From positions 30,357,213 through 30,421,212 of the forward strand of contig NC_036453.1 of NCBI RefSeq assembly GCF_002775205.1: DNA of 64,000 nucleotides. Direction: 5' to 3'. The notes under the pieces are model-generated. The model was not told the DNA's origin, searched no databases, and was given only the letters and a program-made list of their open reading frames with translations. The position numbers and the translations under genes were made by a program. This DNA is from Xiphophorus maculatus (Eukaryota > Chordata > Actinopteri > Cyprinodontiformes > Poeciliidae). Positions 49,214 to 62,199 of this stretch are shown here, piece after piece. Numbering within the stretch: the first letter of the stretch is position 1; each line of letters opens with the position of its first letter.

Positions 49214-52200
49214 TCAGCTTAAGAAATCAGAGAAAAACTCAAACTCCTCCAGGAAGTTGTGATCTTCATGCTGAGTTGTTCGATAGTTAGTTGGAGTCAC
49301 AGCTCCGGCACCGCTAACCACACAGTCCAGTTGGTTCGCCCCATCCTGCCCGCTAACCAACATCTCCAGGAAGCCAGTGCTGTCCGGGGAAAGGTTGCTG
49401 GCTGTCGTTGCCGGGGACAACAGGTCAGAGCAGGCAGAGCCGTCGTAGGTGCTGGAGCTCACGGTGCTTGGAGAGTTGAGGTCGGTGCTGTCCGGTCTGA
49501 GGTGGGCCCCTCCTCCAGTTCCCAGCAGTTGGTTCAGTTTTGCCAGCTTCTTTTTTTTAGCTTTAAGCTTCTTCAAGAGTTTGTATCTGAGGGTTTCAGT
49601 GTCACCCAGACCTGAAGAAACCTTTGAGCTTCCCGGTGTTTTAAATGAAGATATTTCAGTGAGCCGAGGAGACGTGCTAGACGTCCATGTGACAGGGGCT
49701 GGGTGGTTAGACGAGATAGCTGGAGGTAACGAGGATGGAAGAGGAATGACGGGGTTGGGATTCTTTGCACCAAAACCACCGTACATCTCTGCAGCTTTTG
49801 GTGGGAGACCCGTACGTTCTTCTGTACTGAGCGGAGGTCTGGGGACTCTCGCAGGAATCGGGGGCATCTTCACCGGTTTGGGAGTGGAGTGAACAGGATG
49901 AGATTGCTTCACTTCAGATATTACGCCATTTTGTGTGGGAGGAGGATGTGAAATGTTTTTATGAGATTGATTAACAGGGTGTCTGCTTAGTATGTAAGAC
50001 CAGCGATCTTTCTGAGTCAAGAGCGGAGGGGAGTTGTTAATAGAAGACACAGTGGATGTCTGCTCTGTAACAGCAGCTGTGTTACTTTGAGCAGGGCAAA
50101 CGGATTCGGGTTGCTCCAAAGGTTCGGGTGTCTCAGAGGGCTCAGGCGGAGGATCTTTGGAGGAAGCTGCTTTTTTACCTTTCTGCCTGCGGACGGTTTT
50201 CCTAAGGTTAGGTGTTCTACTTTGTCGTTTTTTTGCATTGGGCACAAACGTGGGATCACTCACCAAGTTGTCTGACAACTCTGAGTCACATGGGCTGCTG
50301 CTGGGAGCAGACTGAGCATCGGTGTTGTGACACAAGTTGCCCCCTGCTGCAGGGATGGAGCTGTCGGGTAAAGAAGAAACTACGTTTTCAGTAATCACAG
50401 GACTACTTGGGTCTTCTGCTTGTTGGGTTTCCTTTACAGGGCGCATCTCAGACTGAACCGAATCAGGCTGAAACTCCACCAGGGTGAGTGTGATTAAATC
50501 ATCATGTGTAAGGCCCTCAAAGGTGTCAAGCAGGGTGGAGTCACCTATCGATGTGTTGACATCAGCTGAGGTGCTGCAGTCTCCTGACAGAGCGCAGACG
50601 ATATCGGTGTCGTTGTGAGAGGTAAGAAAAGACTGATCTGGAGTCTGGGTTGGTAGTTCTTCTGTGCTCAAGTCTTTCAAACTGGGAACCGCTTCAATGT
50701 CAGCTGAAGGAGGTTCTAGCAACACGTTGGACAGAGAGCAGAAGGACGGCTGCGTCTCCTCTTCCTCCTCCCAGAAGACAACATGGATTTCCTGAGTGGG
50801 GATCTGCAAGTGCTGGTGGGTTTCACAAGCATTTTTTAAATCATCATACTCCAGCCATGATCCTGAAGGAATAAACATGACAATTAGACATGGGTCAGGT
50901 TAAATTAACGCAGTGCTTCTCAATTTCAGTCCTTCTGGCCCCCTGCTCTGCATGTTTTAGATGTGTCTCTATTCCAGAACAGCTGATCCAAATGGTTGCA
51001 TGACCTCTTCTGCAGCCATCAAGTACTGCAGAAGGCTCTTAATTAACTACAGATTCAATCCAGGTGTGCGGTAGAAGAGAAACACCTAAAACATGTAGGG
51101 CAGGGGGGCCTGAGGACCAGAAATGAGAACGACTAAAATAACAAAAGAAATGTGGTTGATAATGTATTAAACTGATACAGAATTATGCAAAAAGTGTGAA
51201 AAAAGATCCACAAAACTGAACAAAAGATTAAATTAAACCTTTGTTATTGCACACACTTTTATACCAGTTCCTTGTTCTGCTCTTTATGGAGTATCTGGGA
51301 GCATAATAAGCCGACAAATAGCATTTAAATTAGTTGGGTGGGTAGTCGACCTGCAGTCAGCTACTTGAAGCTCGCCAACCTTCGCTGTAAAATAGTGTTT
51401 GTGTAATAAGAGCGATCAGGGGGGTTTTTTTCTTCTTTTTTTTGCAACACCAAGTAATTACAAACAGTTGAATTTGGATGATATTTTTAGGTTTCTTTCA
51501 ACCAGCTGACAGGAAGCGCACAGCAAGAACAGCCTCTCTTAAGATGCTGCATTTAAAATCCTACATCCACAACAGAAATCTAGAGTGCAAAAGAACTGAA
51601 TTTAAAGACAAAAACAAAATCAATGGATACGAGGACCAATGGCCAGATGGGGTAATGAATGAATGAATCAACAGGAGATAGATCAATGACTGACAAAATA
51701 GATGAATGATGGGATGAATTAAAGGGTAAATGGATAAACAACATGAGAGATTGATTGATAGATGGACAACTAGATGTATGTAGAAATACAAAGACAATAT
51801 AAGATTCACAAATGTGAGTTGGAATCTGACTCGCAACCTTCACATTTCTAGACAACCACTAATCTTTAACACCTACCATCTTCATTGTAAATCCAGGTGA
51901 TGAAGTGCTTGAGTTGCTGGCTGTACTGGATAACAGCAGTCACTGAGTAGCGTTTCCCCTTGAAGCTGAAGGCGTAGTTCCTGATGTTGTTGTGAGGAAG
52001 CCCCTCCACGAAGTGCAGTGCAAACACTGGAGGTACACTGCAAAAAGACACGAGGAAAAACAAGTCTGAGACTGAATCAAGTTACTAAAAAACAAAACCT
52101 GGTAGGTGTCCATTAATTTTTTTTTAGAAATGTTTATAGAATATGAATTTGTATTCAGCACTGAAAACTCCATTACCACAGTTAAAACAGATAATGGCAG

Positions 52201-52551
52201 CATCATGATGTGGGGATGGTGATGATGTTATCTATGACCTTTATGTTGAATTGTATCAAGCCAGGCACTTTGTTGAACTTACTTCAGCTGCTACTGACCC
52301 TTAGACACGTTTGATAAGTGCAGGGCTGCAACTAACAATGACTTTAACAATTAGTTTGTTTATTCTGACAATCGGATAAAATAAATTGGCACATTCTATA
52401 CATTTTTCATTTAACTACTTAAGCAGTCTTGTACCATATTAGAAATACATAGAAACATGCAAATAAATAAGCATATCAATTCATTGTGTTAATAGGAAGA
52501 TAAACATTTTACAATAATGCAAAACATAGCATTCCTTTAGTGAATTTGAAC

Positions 52552-52610
<59 letters not shown>

Positions 52611-55600
52611 TTAAGCCAGTTTTGGCTTAAGTACTGCTGTGAATATGTTTTTTTAGTATATGGTCATTTGTTTGAGATTGTATACTCTGGTTAACAATTA
52701 ATCAATTACTAAATTAGTTGACAATTATTTCAATAATATTAATCGTTTCAGCCCAATCCAGGCGTTTGGCAGAAGAGAAACACCTAAAACATGCAGGGCA
52801 GGGGGGGGCCCTGCATGTTTAGATAAATATGGAGCTTTACCTCTCCAGTAACATCGTCCTCCTCTCGTTCTTCTTGCAGCATGCATTACAAGGAGCTAAA
52901 TGAGCTGCATTGAGAGGAGTCCAATCAGGCACAATATTTGTGAAAGTTGGGAGAGTTTTTTCAACCCTGAAGAGGAAAACAAAAATAGATAAAACAAATG
53001 GAATAATCCTTTTATTTATTGAAACAAAAATCAGTAAATTAATATGTTAAACTGAAGGACTTTCAAGCAGAAAAATGTCTAATATTTATCAGCCACAATC
53101 CAACTTAGTACCAACATTCGTTATAACATATAACGTGCAATGAGAACTGTGAGGGAAATTATTCCAAGTTCTCAAAATTACACAAACATTAATACTTTAG
53201 AAGGATAAATTAAAATTCTAATTTAATACGGTTTTAAATTTTTAAAAATTAATTAGATCTAAGAGTTTTAAGCTTAAGGATGTTTCCCTTTAAGGCTTCT
53301 GTTTGATTTATTGCACATAACAAACCATCACCCACCTTTCTTTCGTGATAACTTTGCATGCGCTGCACTTAAACTCCCAGAGAAAAGTTGCTTGGAAGAG
53401 ACGCTCCACCCAGGAGTCCAACTTGAGCAGAAGAGGCATGGCAAAAACAGGAGTTTCCCTCTGACCTGAAACACACAAACACACACATAGCTCAGAGAAA
53501 GATTGCATGTCTAAGATCTAATTTAAACTGTAGCTGCACACCATTTCTGAATACGTTTAAACAAACAAATGTCAACAGCCTCAATATCTTAAAGCCAAAT
53601 ACAAAGCCTCTCCTGAACCTCTTCTGTCTGTATCAGCATGTTTTTCTTTTCCTTTACTTTGAGTATTAAAGAAAAAAAATGCTTCCACCCTCAAACAGGG
53701 CAAGATGTGTCATGTTTCATAATAACTGCTTTAAAAGCTCAAATTCAGCCTTTTACATTGATACAATGACTTATGATGACTGGTTTTAACTGTCAAAGAA
53801 GCTCGACTGAAGTAGAAAAAAGCATCTGGCTTAAGCTGTTACGACATCTTAAAATGTGGATCATAATAGCTGTTTAAGTCTGGTTCATTCTTGAGAACAA
53901 TTTCCAGATTCTTAAATGTGTAGCGTTTATCTGTTTTATTATATGCAAGTATAGACATGATGGGGATTTCCAATCATACCACTCAGGGAGAAGACAAGTT
54001 CTGCGACCCAGAGATGAACAAGTTTTGGTCTGAAATGTGCAGATTGACCCCAGGACGACCCCAGACAGACTGAAAGGCCACTCAACAAGAAAAAAAAACC
54101 CCTTTACTTCAAAAGAAAATGCACACAGGGACCAAGACCTTCATTTCTGGAGACATGCTCTGTGATCTGATTAAACTAAAGTCAAACTGTTTGGCCATAA
54201 TGACCATCGTCCCTCTTGTACGTCTGGAAACACTATCTCAATTGTAAAGCAAATAGATGGCAGCATCATGCTGTGGGACTGTTCCGCTGTAGGCGTAACT
54301 GGCGCATTTCAGAAATTCATGAAGAAAGAAGATTATGTGGAAATACTGAAGCAACATCTAAAGACATCAGGCAGAAAATTAAAGCTCAGGGAAAAACAAT
54401 AACACAATACAAATGGAGAAATCTAACATGATCTTACCCAGTTTGCAGTGCAGTTTGGGTTGCAGTAGCTTGAAAACAGACATTCTGAGATTCTGCAGGT
54501 CAACATGGGCGTTTTGCAGCACGTGACTCGGCACCCGGGGAACACCATCTAACCAGAAACAAAAATCAGTCAAAACAAACACAGTCAGATCCTGCATTAT
54601 GGTTTTAATAACACACTCTGAACAACTGGAACATCTCCCAAAGAAGGAAGATGCAATCTAAGCAATAAAATGAACCGTCACTTTTGTGTTTCAGTTCTTT
54701 AAATGAAGGTCCAACAAAAACAGCAATCTTCAAAAACAATCCTTAAATTACGCAACAAGCGACATACTATTAAGGACACAGTTGGTAACAAATGCATTTT
54801 TTACACATTTGTTAAAACTTTCACTATATTCCGACAGTATAACATGAGACAGATAATCTCGGGGGAATCAAGCTCCTTTGCTGGTTCCCATGGTTATTGT
54901 TAATTACAATTAATTAAGTAATGAAAACTGAAACTGAGAAAACATTTATGTTAACTGAGAAAAATAAGTGATAATTAATAGGGAAAAACTATGACTAATT
55001 GGTACTACATCATGTGTTTTTAAAACTAAAACATAGTGAAATTATAAATGTAATATTTCATTTTTGTATTTAAGAATCTATTTATTAATCCCCCCCACAC
55101 AAGCAGTTTACGTCAGGTATTGGCAAATTACGGCACTCCATAATCCTCCTGGCAGCACTTATGCTAATCCACAAAACGGTGACACCAGAGTCATTTAGTT
55201 GTATAACAATAATTGAATAAACTTTTTGAAATGGTATCTTCTGTAGAGTATTAATTACCCAATCGATGCATACATAACCACAATACTATGACCTTTGTGA
55301 ATTCTGTGCGTAAAAATTAACTGAAGCATAAAAAAGTTAAACTACCGTAACGAAGAAAAACTAAACTACAATATTTAACTAATAAAAACTAGAAAACACA
55401 CTAAAAACTAATTAAATCTAACTACAGTATATCAAACAGAAAGTCACAACAAAATAAAACTTAACTATAATGAAAACTATAACTATAATGAAAAACACAC
55501 AACTGTTATAACCCTGGTGAGCAGCATGTGACTGACAGCGCTGTGACCCTCCTTCTGGCTCTGATTGGTTGTTCCTGGCCAATCAGAAACAACCTGCTAT

Positions 55601-58512
55601 GTTTTTTCTGCAGATGTCAGTAGGACCACAAAGAGGCAAATGACAGAGTTTTTCACAGATTATCTGTCAGGACATGGTGAGAGTTTTAACATCTATGTCG
55701 AAAACATAACTTATGTGTAATTCTCACACTTCCATGCTGTATATACATTAAATAAAATTACCTTTGTCAGTTTGCTGATGTTCCTGGACTGCAGCACAGA
55801 TGCCTTCATGTTTTCTCAGCAGCCGCCACACAGACGAGCGCTGAGGCTGATGTTCAGGTCGAAGTTTTCTCAAGCTCTTACAGTTTACCAACACAGCCAG
55901 CAGAGAGTCCAGCCAGCAGAGGTTGTTGCTGTTTCTCCACAGAAACTGTTTTGGAACAGAGACAAATTTGTCCAACGAATCTCGACTCTCTGAACGAAAA
56001 CCGTTAACGTCTCGACATGGGAAGACGTCCGCCTCGAGGGATTCCTTAGTTGTCGGCTCATTGCATAGAGACGATGGGGTTTTGATATTATCTGGATAAA
56101 TGGCCTGACTGGAATTGGATCTGCTGCATGTGTTCGATGCTGGAACATTGTTCTGCTTTGCTGCATCTGGGTAGACAAGGTGCGGAGAGAGAGAAGGGGG
56201 CTCGGCTTCATTACTAGCCAACAAAACGTCTGAAGACGATCCAACAGAACTGGAGCATGCAGGGGGAGCAGGATCATCTCTGTCCTGAACATCTTTATCG
56301 TCCCAGTCTGCTGTCTTGACATCTGGACTTTCCTTGTGGTATCCATTCACCATTTCACTTCCAGTGTTTGGGCTTCCACTGTGGCCATTTGTCACAGAGT
56401 TTAAAGAGCAATTCTCTAGAGAGCTGACAGGCACGCAAGAAACACTCTGTGGTCGGCGATCGCCATGTTCGCTTAGTCGCTGCCATTTGAGCGGAGATTC
56501 AATCACGTCTTCCACAGCCAAGGAGTTTTTCCTTTTGTTCCCAACCGAAGGCTCCACAGGATCCAGGCTAGCCAAAACATCCTCCAGGGGCCGAGTAACC
56601 AGTGGGAAAAGACACTATATAGGAATATATACACCTTTATTAACTACAGTCAGGAAAACAAACATACTGTATGTACTACACAAACATGGACAGACTGGAT
56701 GGAATTTATTGTAAAGATCAGAAAAATCTAAAAATGAATGTGCTATTGCAGTAAAATAATCTCACACTAAGAAAAGAAATCTTAATTTGGAAATATTGAT
56801 GCTCTTGTCCCATCATACACACCTGACCAGAACTGTGAGACTAGCAAAGAAATGACAAGTATTCATATGTTGTTCTGGCAATAATATGAGAATGAAAATG
56901 AAAAAAGAAGAAACAGGAGCAACAGATTATGCAAATAATGAAAAGCATTTAGACTCACACCGGCTGTTCATCAGCTAATTAAAAGTTTAATTCCACAAGC
57001 CAAAAAAAAAAAAATTATAATCTGCACACATATTTAGCAATGTCATGCTTCCTAAATGGAAAATATAAAACACAACACAAGCTGACAAGTGGTAGCATGA
57101 ACACTAGGGATACCTTAGCAACCAGATAGAAGAGCAAAGTCTTCTAACTAAATCTAATAATTTAAATATGTTTATATTCCTCATAAACATTCTTTTTTTT
57201 CCTACAAACCAAGCACAACTCTTCAACTTTAGCAAAAACATATGTAGGTCCATACAAAGTTTGAAAAAAATAAATAAATCTCTCTTTACATTTTTTGGAG
57301 CATGAGTTGAATTTGCTCTGTTTACTTGCTGAGGCAGAACCAGCTAAAACATAGCTGAATACTCACTTTTCCAAATAAATGCAGCATATTTGGAATTTCA
57401 TGCAGGATCAACTTGTCCTTGGTCTGATTTTCAATTTTCATGCCCTCTTTTACTCTTCGCTACAACTCTAGCAGTGAGCTTTGGAGTTATTTTTGGCTCA
57501 ATTACTACCCTTGCTCATTGAGCGTGGTGACAAGATAAATATACAGTCTTGTGACTGGTGGAAAAAATAAAATAGGTCTCTGTGTCACAACATATTTGAA
57601 CCTCTGGGAAATATAGTCAGGTTTTACTAATTGGAAGTGCCTAGAAACTCTCAATATAAAGTAAATAAATTACCAAATAAAATATTATGTAAGAGGATTG
57701 GTTAAAGATATAATTTTGTTAAAACTATTTCCTAACATTTCTTTTTTTTTCTACAAAAGTCTTGATTTTTCAAAGTCAGGTTACATTACTGCAGTAACAG
57801 ATTATTTTCATTTTAAGGCTTCTTACCCATGTTTACCAGAATGCCAACATGTCTTTGTAGATGTGATTGTGTGTAAACAGTACTGAGATTTACCTGTGCG
57901 TTTGTGCAGAGGGTTATGGATTCCTGGAGATTGATCCGGTAGGAGCGTAGGGCAAAGGTCAACCCTTTGGAGTTACACCAAGGACAGTCCTTCAGTGAAG
58001 CAGCTCTTTCCTGAACCTACAAAACAAAAATCAAACATTCACAATCTCACAGGTAAGCAAAGATGTCAGGTTAAGTAGATTGAAAGGTGGGAAATTGTTT
58101 TATTTTTTAGTTTACACTTTGAAAGTTTGAATAGATAGCAATAGTTCATGTATGTAAGAACAGAAAAATAAAAAAAGAAAAGAGAAAGTGAGACATTAGC
58201 CACATATTTCAAACAAACAATACTTTCGCCTTTTACCATCAGATTTCCAGTTATGCTTAATTTCATTTTTCATTCTTTGTTTCTTCAATTAATTTGGATT
58301 GGTACTGTCCAGTCACAGTGTCTCTCTCAAATACAATTCAGCTTTGCGCAAGTGACAACATTGAGAGGAAACTGAGTTCCACTGACTTTTCCCAAATACC
58401 CCGCCTGCGGTGAGGCCAAAGCCTCCAAACCAATGCCTTCGCCAGTCATTGGCAAACAGCTATCGCTCCTTGGTTCCACGGCTGCCCGTTGCCGCTCAAA
58501 GCATATCACCAT
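49214..58512 (-). CDS. uspl1: SUMO-specific isopeptidase USPL1
   Basis: Cysteine protease of USP fold that removes SUMO rather than ubiquitin; it is found in Cajal bodies and supports snRNA transcription. Coding exons, 5' to 3': 58387-58512, 57894-58016, 55762-56614, 54438-54548, 53336-53465, 52841-52966, 51877-52037, 49214-50862; all in phase, 1092 aa, the same length as human. The N-terminus has GYLGK and two Cys pairs (CPWC at 53-56; C79 and C84). The catalytic triad is conserved: C316 in NNLCWLDSLLA, H534 in HFITWI and D550 in SWLEYDDLK (human Cys236, His456, Asp472). Zinc-type pairs are CSACK (438/441) and CNACC (474/477). FVEGLPHNNIRNYAF is strongly conserved. The long last exon is low-complexity and probably disordered, but ends with the conserved LLKKLKAKKKKLAKL segment. 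The start at 58512 aligns best with human. An in-frame ATG lies upstream at 58569, and the first exon is otherwise noncoding. The exon-1 donor (AAAA|GTCAGT) is weak. Confidence 0.95.
50911..51133. mobile_element. hAT-like element copy, about 223 bp
   Basis: It starts CAGTGCTTCTCAATTTCAGT and ends near AGAAATGAGAACGAC, with an inner mirrored pair CTGCATGTTTTAGATGTGTC and AAACACCTAAAACATGTAGG. It is in the last uspl1 intron. The TSD is uncertain (TAAATTAA / TAAAATAA). No transposase. Confidence 0.75.
51652..51790. repeat. Degenerate GATG/GAAT tetranucleotide tract
   Basis: Imperfect GAATGAATGAAT, ATAGATGAATGATGGGATGA and GATTGATTGATAGATGGA units in the last uspl1 intron form an old microsatellite. 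The overlapping minus-strand open frames at 51561-51855 are artefacts of this tract. Confidence 0.7.
52187..52225 (+). mobile_element. Tc1 transposase scrap
   Basis: AATGGCAGCATCATGATGTG encodes the remnant of the GSIMxWG motif of Tc1 transposases. Only about 40 bp are recognisable. Confidence 0.45.
52556..52608. repeat. (TA)n microsatellite
   Basis: About 26 TA units with no interruption, inside the MITE at 52322-52754. Confidence 0.97.
52608..52633. repeat. 11-bp-arm hairpin beside (TA)n
   Basis: TACTTAAGCCA, loop GTTT, TGGCTTAAGTA. It is perfect and directly abuts the (TA)n tract. Confidence 0.88.
52755..52820. mobile_element. Fragment of the 50911-type element with snap-back end
   Basis: AATCCAGGCGTTTGGCAGAA and GAGAAACACCTAAAACATGC match the right half of the 50911-51133 element. 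The sequence then folds back: AAACATGCAGGGC (52787-52799), a G-rich loop, then GCCCTGCATGTTT (52808-52820), a perfect 13-bp inverted repeat. Confidence 0.7.
53970..54400 (+). mobile_element. Tc1/mariner transposase remnant
   Basis: About 54250-54390 reads DGSIMLWDCSAVGVTGAF and FMKKEDYVEILKQHLKTS in one frame, the C-terminal part of a fish Tc1 transposase. The upstream text (TTCATTTCTGGAGACATGCT, GTTTGGCCATAATGACCATC) matches the preceding part in other frames. Frameshifted and inactive. It lies in the uspl1 intron between coding exons 4 and 5. Confidence 0.8.
54549..55761. other. uspl1 intron 3, unassigned
   Basis: AT-rich. About 55330-55500 is a degenerate run of ACTAAACTACAA / TAACTATAATGAAAACTA units. 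No exon or intact repeat was recognised. Confidence 0.45.
56615..57893. other. uspl1 intron 2, unassigned
   Basis: No nested gene or recognised transposon. Confidence 0.45.
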
Positions 58513-59375
58513 GTCACTGCAGCCTGGCTCATGGTCAGAGGAGCTGAGAGGGAGGATACAAATAAGCACAGAGCACAGGTTAAAAAGTTATGAAAATGCA
58601 TGGGAAAGGAGGTTAGGTTAGAAAGATGAAAGGTAAAAGAAGTTTTTTCTACTTCTTGAATAGTTGGTCCCGTCTTTTTGACCTCATCTCGTACATAAAG
58701 GAACTGAAGGAGCTATTGCTGCGCCTGGGTCTGTTTTTCCATTATTGCACAGATTTTTTTGCAGCTGCAGCATAGTGTCTGTGTTTAGCTGCATCTCTCT
58801 CCTACATGAAGCCACTGAAGAAGCTACACTTGATTAGCTTTTTCATTTAGTACTCCAGAGTCAGTGCATCTACATTTTGTGTGTGTGCATCTAATCTGTC
58901 TCCTCCAAACACCTGAGTCTGGGCTATAGCTGCTTGTTTAGCAAAAGGGATTGCTGCACAGTTAACAACACAATGCAGTCAACTAGCCGCATGTTTATTC
59001 AGGAAAAGTGATTGCTGTAAAATCTGTGACTTAATGCAGATGGCTGCCTTTCCTTGAATAAAATGAATGAATATGAGACTGTGTTTCTGTAAAACAAAAC
59101 TAGAGATGACATTTGTTGTGAAGCGGTGCTTTAATATAACTAACCGCACCTGAAGATAAGAAAGGGGCAGCCATGTATTACTTTAATCTCTAGCTACACA
59201 GTAAAAACTCAGATCACTACGGCATCTGATTGAAAGTTTTAAACCTCAGCAACAGTATGAGCAAAAGAACAAAAAAAGCATGTTTTATAAACATTTAAAA
59301 ATCTTGATATACCTTCATACTGGTGTTGGGCTGATGTTTGCGAAGACATATTTCAAAATTGTTGAACCTCTACAC

Positions 59376-59572
59376 CAGGGGTGCCCAGTCAGTCCTTGAG
59401 GGAGGGCATCCTGCATGTTTTAGTTCTCTCCCTGGTGGTAATAATCTTTTCAGCATGTCAATGTTCTTCTTAGACCTTCTAATGAGCCATCATTTGATAC
59501 AGGTGTGTTAAACCAGAGAGAACTAAAACACGCAGGATGCCGGCCCTCCAGGACCGACTTTGGTCACCTCTG
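59376..59572. mobile_element. hAT-like MITE, 197 bp, with 8-bp TSD
   Basis: It starts CAGGGGTGCCCAGTCAGTCC and ends GACTTTGGTCACCTCTG. The inner mirrored arms are GGCATCCTGCATGTTTTAGT and ACTAAAACACGCAGGATGCC. CTCTACAC (59368-59375) and CTCTACAT (59573-59580) form an 8-bp target duplication with one mismatch. It lies in the long first uspl1 intron. Confidence 0.85.
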
Positions 59573-59580
59573 CTCTACAT

Positions 59581-61186
59581 ATTTGTTATCTGCATGGTGC
59601 AATCAAATTAACAACTACACGAGTATCTCCATTGAAAAAACTCCAAATTGGTAAGACTATTTTTCTATAATTAACGAACCTTGGTCCTTGAATGTTCTAT
59701 CCATTCTCAAATTATTGTGCCATTATTAGTAGATGGCTTGGCTACAAATATTTTAGAGAGATTGTGCTGCATGTTATCTATCATTTACTAATGAGAGTGT
59801 GTGCATTGTTTAGGGCATATAATGAGTTTGTTACACACCTTTTATACAGTAGCACTAATAGTTTTGTTTAGTACAATGACAATAAAGTGCAATCAAATAA
59901 CAGGTATTATTTATTCAACCATAATTCAATTTTCTAGACCTGATTAATACTTGCAGAGGTGCAGGAGGGTGGTGGTTTCTTTTTCCAGCCCTTAATGCTT
60001 GAGGCAGGATACAGGTTATTTAACACTTTATAAACAACATACATGTCTATGTCCAGGTTGTTTTAATGATTTGTTTTATATTGGGGTTTTTTTGAATGGC
60101 CAATTCTGACCAGAATGCTCATGCTGGCTTAACATCAACTTTCTTGCATTGAATAACACTTTTCCTCATTGTCCCTCCATTTTTAGGGAAGCCTGTCTTA
60201 GTTTTTGCACCTTTACGTCTTCTTAATTGTAACTCACCAGGCTCCAGAGTCTATAGAGAAGATGTTACCTGATCTGCTGATTTTATTCTAATAGAGTTCT
60301 GTCATAATATTGACTCCAAAGTTTGTAAAAAAGGTTAAAAAAAAAATCTAAGAGTAAATGAGTGGACATACAATTTGTGTCCACTGGTGGTTCATCAAAA
60401 ACACTACAAATCCAGTTCCTGCTGTCCATGGTACTGGACAGTCAGCTTAACATAATTTGTATGTTTAAAAATAATAATAAAAAATACTATTCTAGGAGGC
60501 CACAGTATTATAATGTGTCAATTAGAATATAAAAGCGTCACTATTATTTAGGAAAGTTGTAGAAACTTCTGCTATTATCAATTAAAATCATATCAAACAG
60601 TCAAATAACGTTAAAATTGACAAGGTACTGAATATTACTTTTAAAGTGTTAAATAACATCGCATGCACACCGACGTAATGTGTTGGTTATTTTAAAATAG
60701 ATCGTGTACAAAGTGCACCTGAATGAACCATGAGGATATTCTGCGACCATAAAACTGTTCTGAATTCAGACAGCATCTGTAAGCGGCCTATACCATGATT
60801 CTACAGGAAAGGCAATATCGTCAAGTTATAAACTATAAAATACGACAAAAACTAAGCAGCTTAGATTTTCAGAATCATTTAGTGTCTGAGCACATCAACA
60901 TAACTCTCTTTATACCTGGAACAACTACTCTATTTGTTTAACTCAGTGTTCAGACTACAAGAAAAGCAGTTTGAATTAATGCAGCAGCTGGAAATACTAA
61001 CAAGACGACTTATTGAATTAATAATTCCTTACTACCTTAAGTGTTACTTGTTTGTAGGATACAGAGTGGAAAATAAGGGCCACTACACTTTTCCACCTGT
61101 CCATGATTTTAACTATATAGCAGCACACGAGAGACTGATACACTACAAAATTACATGACTTTTTAAGCTTGTTTTGACTCTTAATG
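59581..61186. other. uspl1 intron 1, unassigned
   Basis: AT-rich intron between the noncoding first exon and the start-codon exon. The short open frame at 60934-61158 has no recognised similarity. Confidence 0.4.
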
Positions 61187-61212
61187 CTGTAGAGTTTAAT
61201 TAAACTCTACAG
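61187..61212. repeat. Perfect 26-bp palindrome
   Basis: CTGTAGAGTTTAA followed directly by TTAAACTCTACAG, with no spacer. It is in uspl1 intron 1, about 110 bp downstream of the noncoding first exon in transcript direction. Confidence 0.93.
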
Positions 61213-61322
61213 GTTTAACGGATAACATGCAATTTTGAAGGATAGCACGTTGCTAACCAACTAGCTTTGTTAGCTTAGCCGCATGCACGTTTTTCTCTTC
61301 AATTATTCAAAGCAATACATAC

Positions 61323-61530
61323 CAGAACCCGCGTTAAACTGGGTTTTATTCGGTGATGTTTAATAAATAAATCCATCCACGCAGCGTTTAAATTTTTATG
61401 CCCGTCGGTGCAGAGACTCCATGTGCATCTCCTGACAAACTCGCAACAGAAACGTTCTCCTTCCGCCCGCCGCCGGTGTTGTGCGTCCGCCTTTGTCTTC
61501 CCCCTTCGTTGAATGACGGCGTCAGCTGGA
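61323..61530 (-). promoter_or_regulatory. uspl1 first (noncoding) exon and promoter
   Basis: A local GC/CpG-rich block (CGCCCGCCGCCGG, GCGTCCGCC, GACGGCGTC on the plus strand) in AT-rich DNA. On the minus strand GGGTTCTG is followed by GTATGTAT, a good donor at 61322-61321, consistent with a 5' UTR exon splicing to the start-codon exon near 58525. The exact transcription start is not defined. No TATA box is evident, as expected for a housekeeping CpG promoter. Confidence 0.6.
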
Positions 61531-62199
61531 CTCCACCTGGTGGATCGGTGCAACTGCAAGAGCTCAACTTATTGTTCATATCAACTTAACACTGCACAGC
61601 ATATCAAACCAGAACCAGCCGGTTTGGCTGAATTAAAAAGCTCCACCACGTTTAATGACGCTACATATTATTGCTACTGTAAACTGATTACTTGACTTCC
61701 TGTTTTATAAGAGCATGCTATATGTGTTTACATTTCTGAATGTAAAATAGAAAAATAAACTAGCATTTTACCCCCCACCCCCCAAAAAAATCTTTTACAA
61801 AATAGTAATAATTTTTACATGTTTGCTAACTTTGAAAGCAAAATAGATTTTGTTCCACTATCAGATCTTGTTACCGTAGATCAGAACCAGTGGACTCAAT
61901 GGAAGAAACTACTGAAATGCTTTTCAACTTTGTTACAAACAGATAAAATCTCTCCATACACACTCTGTTTCTGGCTTTGCAAATGACTATATATATATGT
62001 ATATATAATGTGTGTGTCATGTGTCATCTGTTTAAGAACGGATAGGTGGGGGTGGGATGGGGTCTACATATGTCGCTCACTGTGTGTCTACTTCCATTGT
62101 GCCTTAACTCCCCCATCACACATTTACAACACATTCACAGACGTGCAAAGTCACACACAAACACCTCCCTTAACCCAATCCCGCCTCTTGCACTCGCCC
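61531..62199. other. Intergenic upstream of uspl1
   Basis: AT-rich, with a short TATATATATGTATATATA run at about 61989-62007. No gene recognised. Confidence 0.4.

Larger units (their letters stand above)
52322..52754. mobile_element. MITE with GGGCTGCAAC/GTTTCAGCCC ends
   Basis: The left end AGGGCTGCAACTAACAATGA and right end TAATCGTTTCAGCCC are the inverted termini of a very common fish hAT-like miniature element. Inner pairs include ATTAATCAATTACTAAATTA. A (TA)n tract (52556-52608) and a hairpin (52608-52633) interrupt its middle. It lies in a uspl1 intron. Confidence 0.7.

Noticed and set aside
49259-49892. Plus-strand open frames of 118 and 147 residues
   Set aside because: They are antisense shadows of the long last exon of uspl1; no splice or promoter context.
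54216-54431. 71-residue open frame as a gene
   Set aside because: It overlaps frameshifted Tc1 transposase text and abuts a uspl1 exon on the other strand.
55885-56346. 153-residue minus-strand open frame
   Set aside because: Same strand as uspl1 exon 3 but in another frame; the catalytic CWLDS motif is read in the chosen frame.
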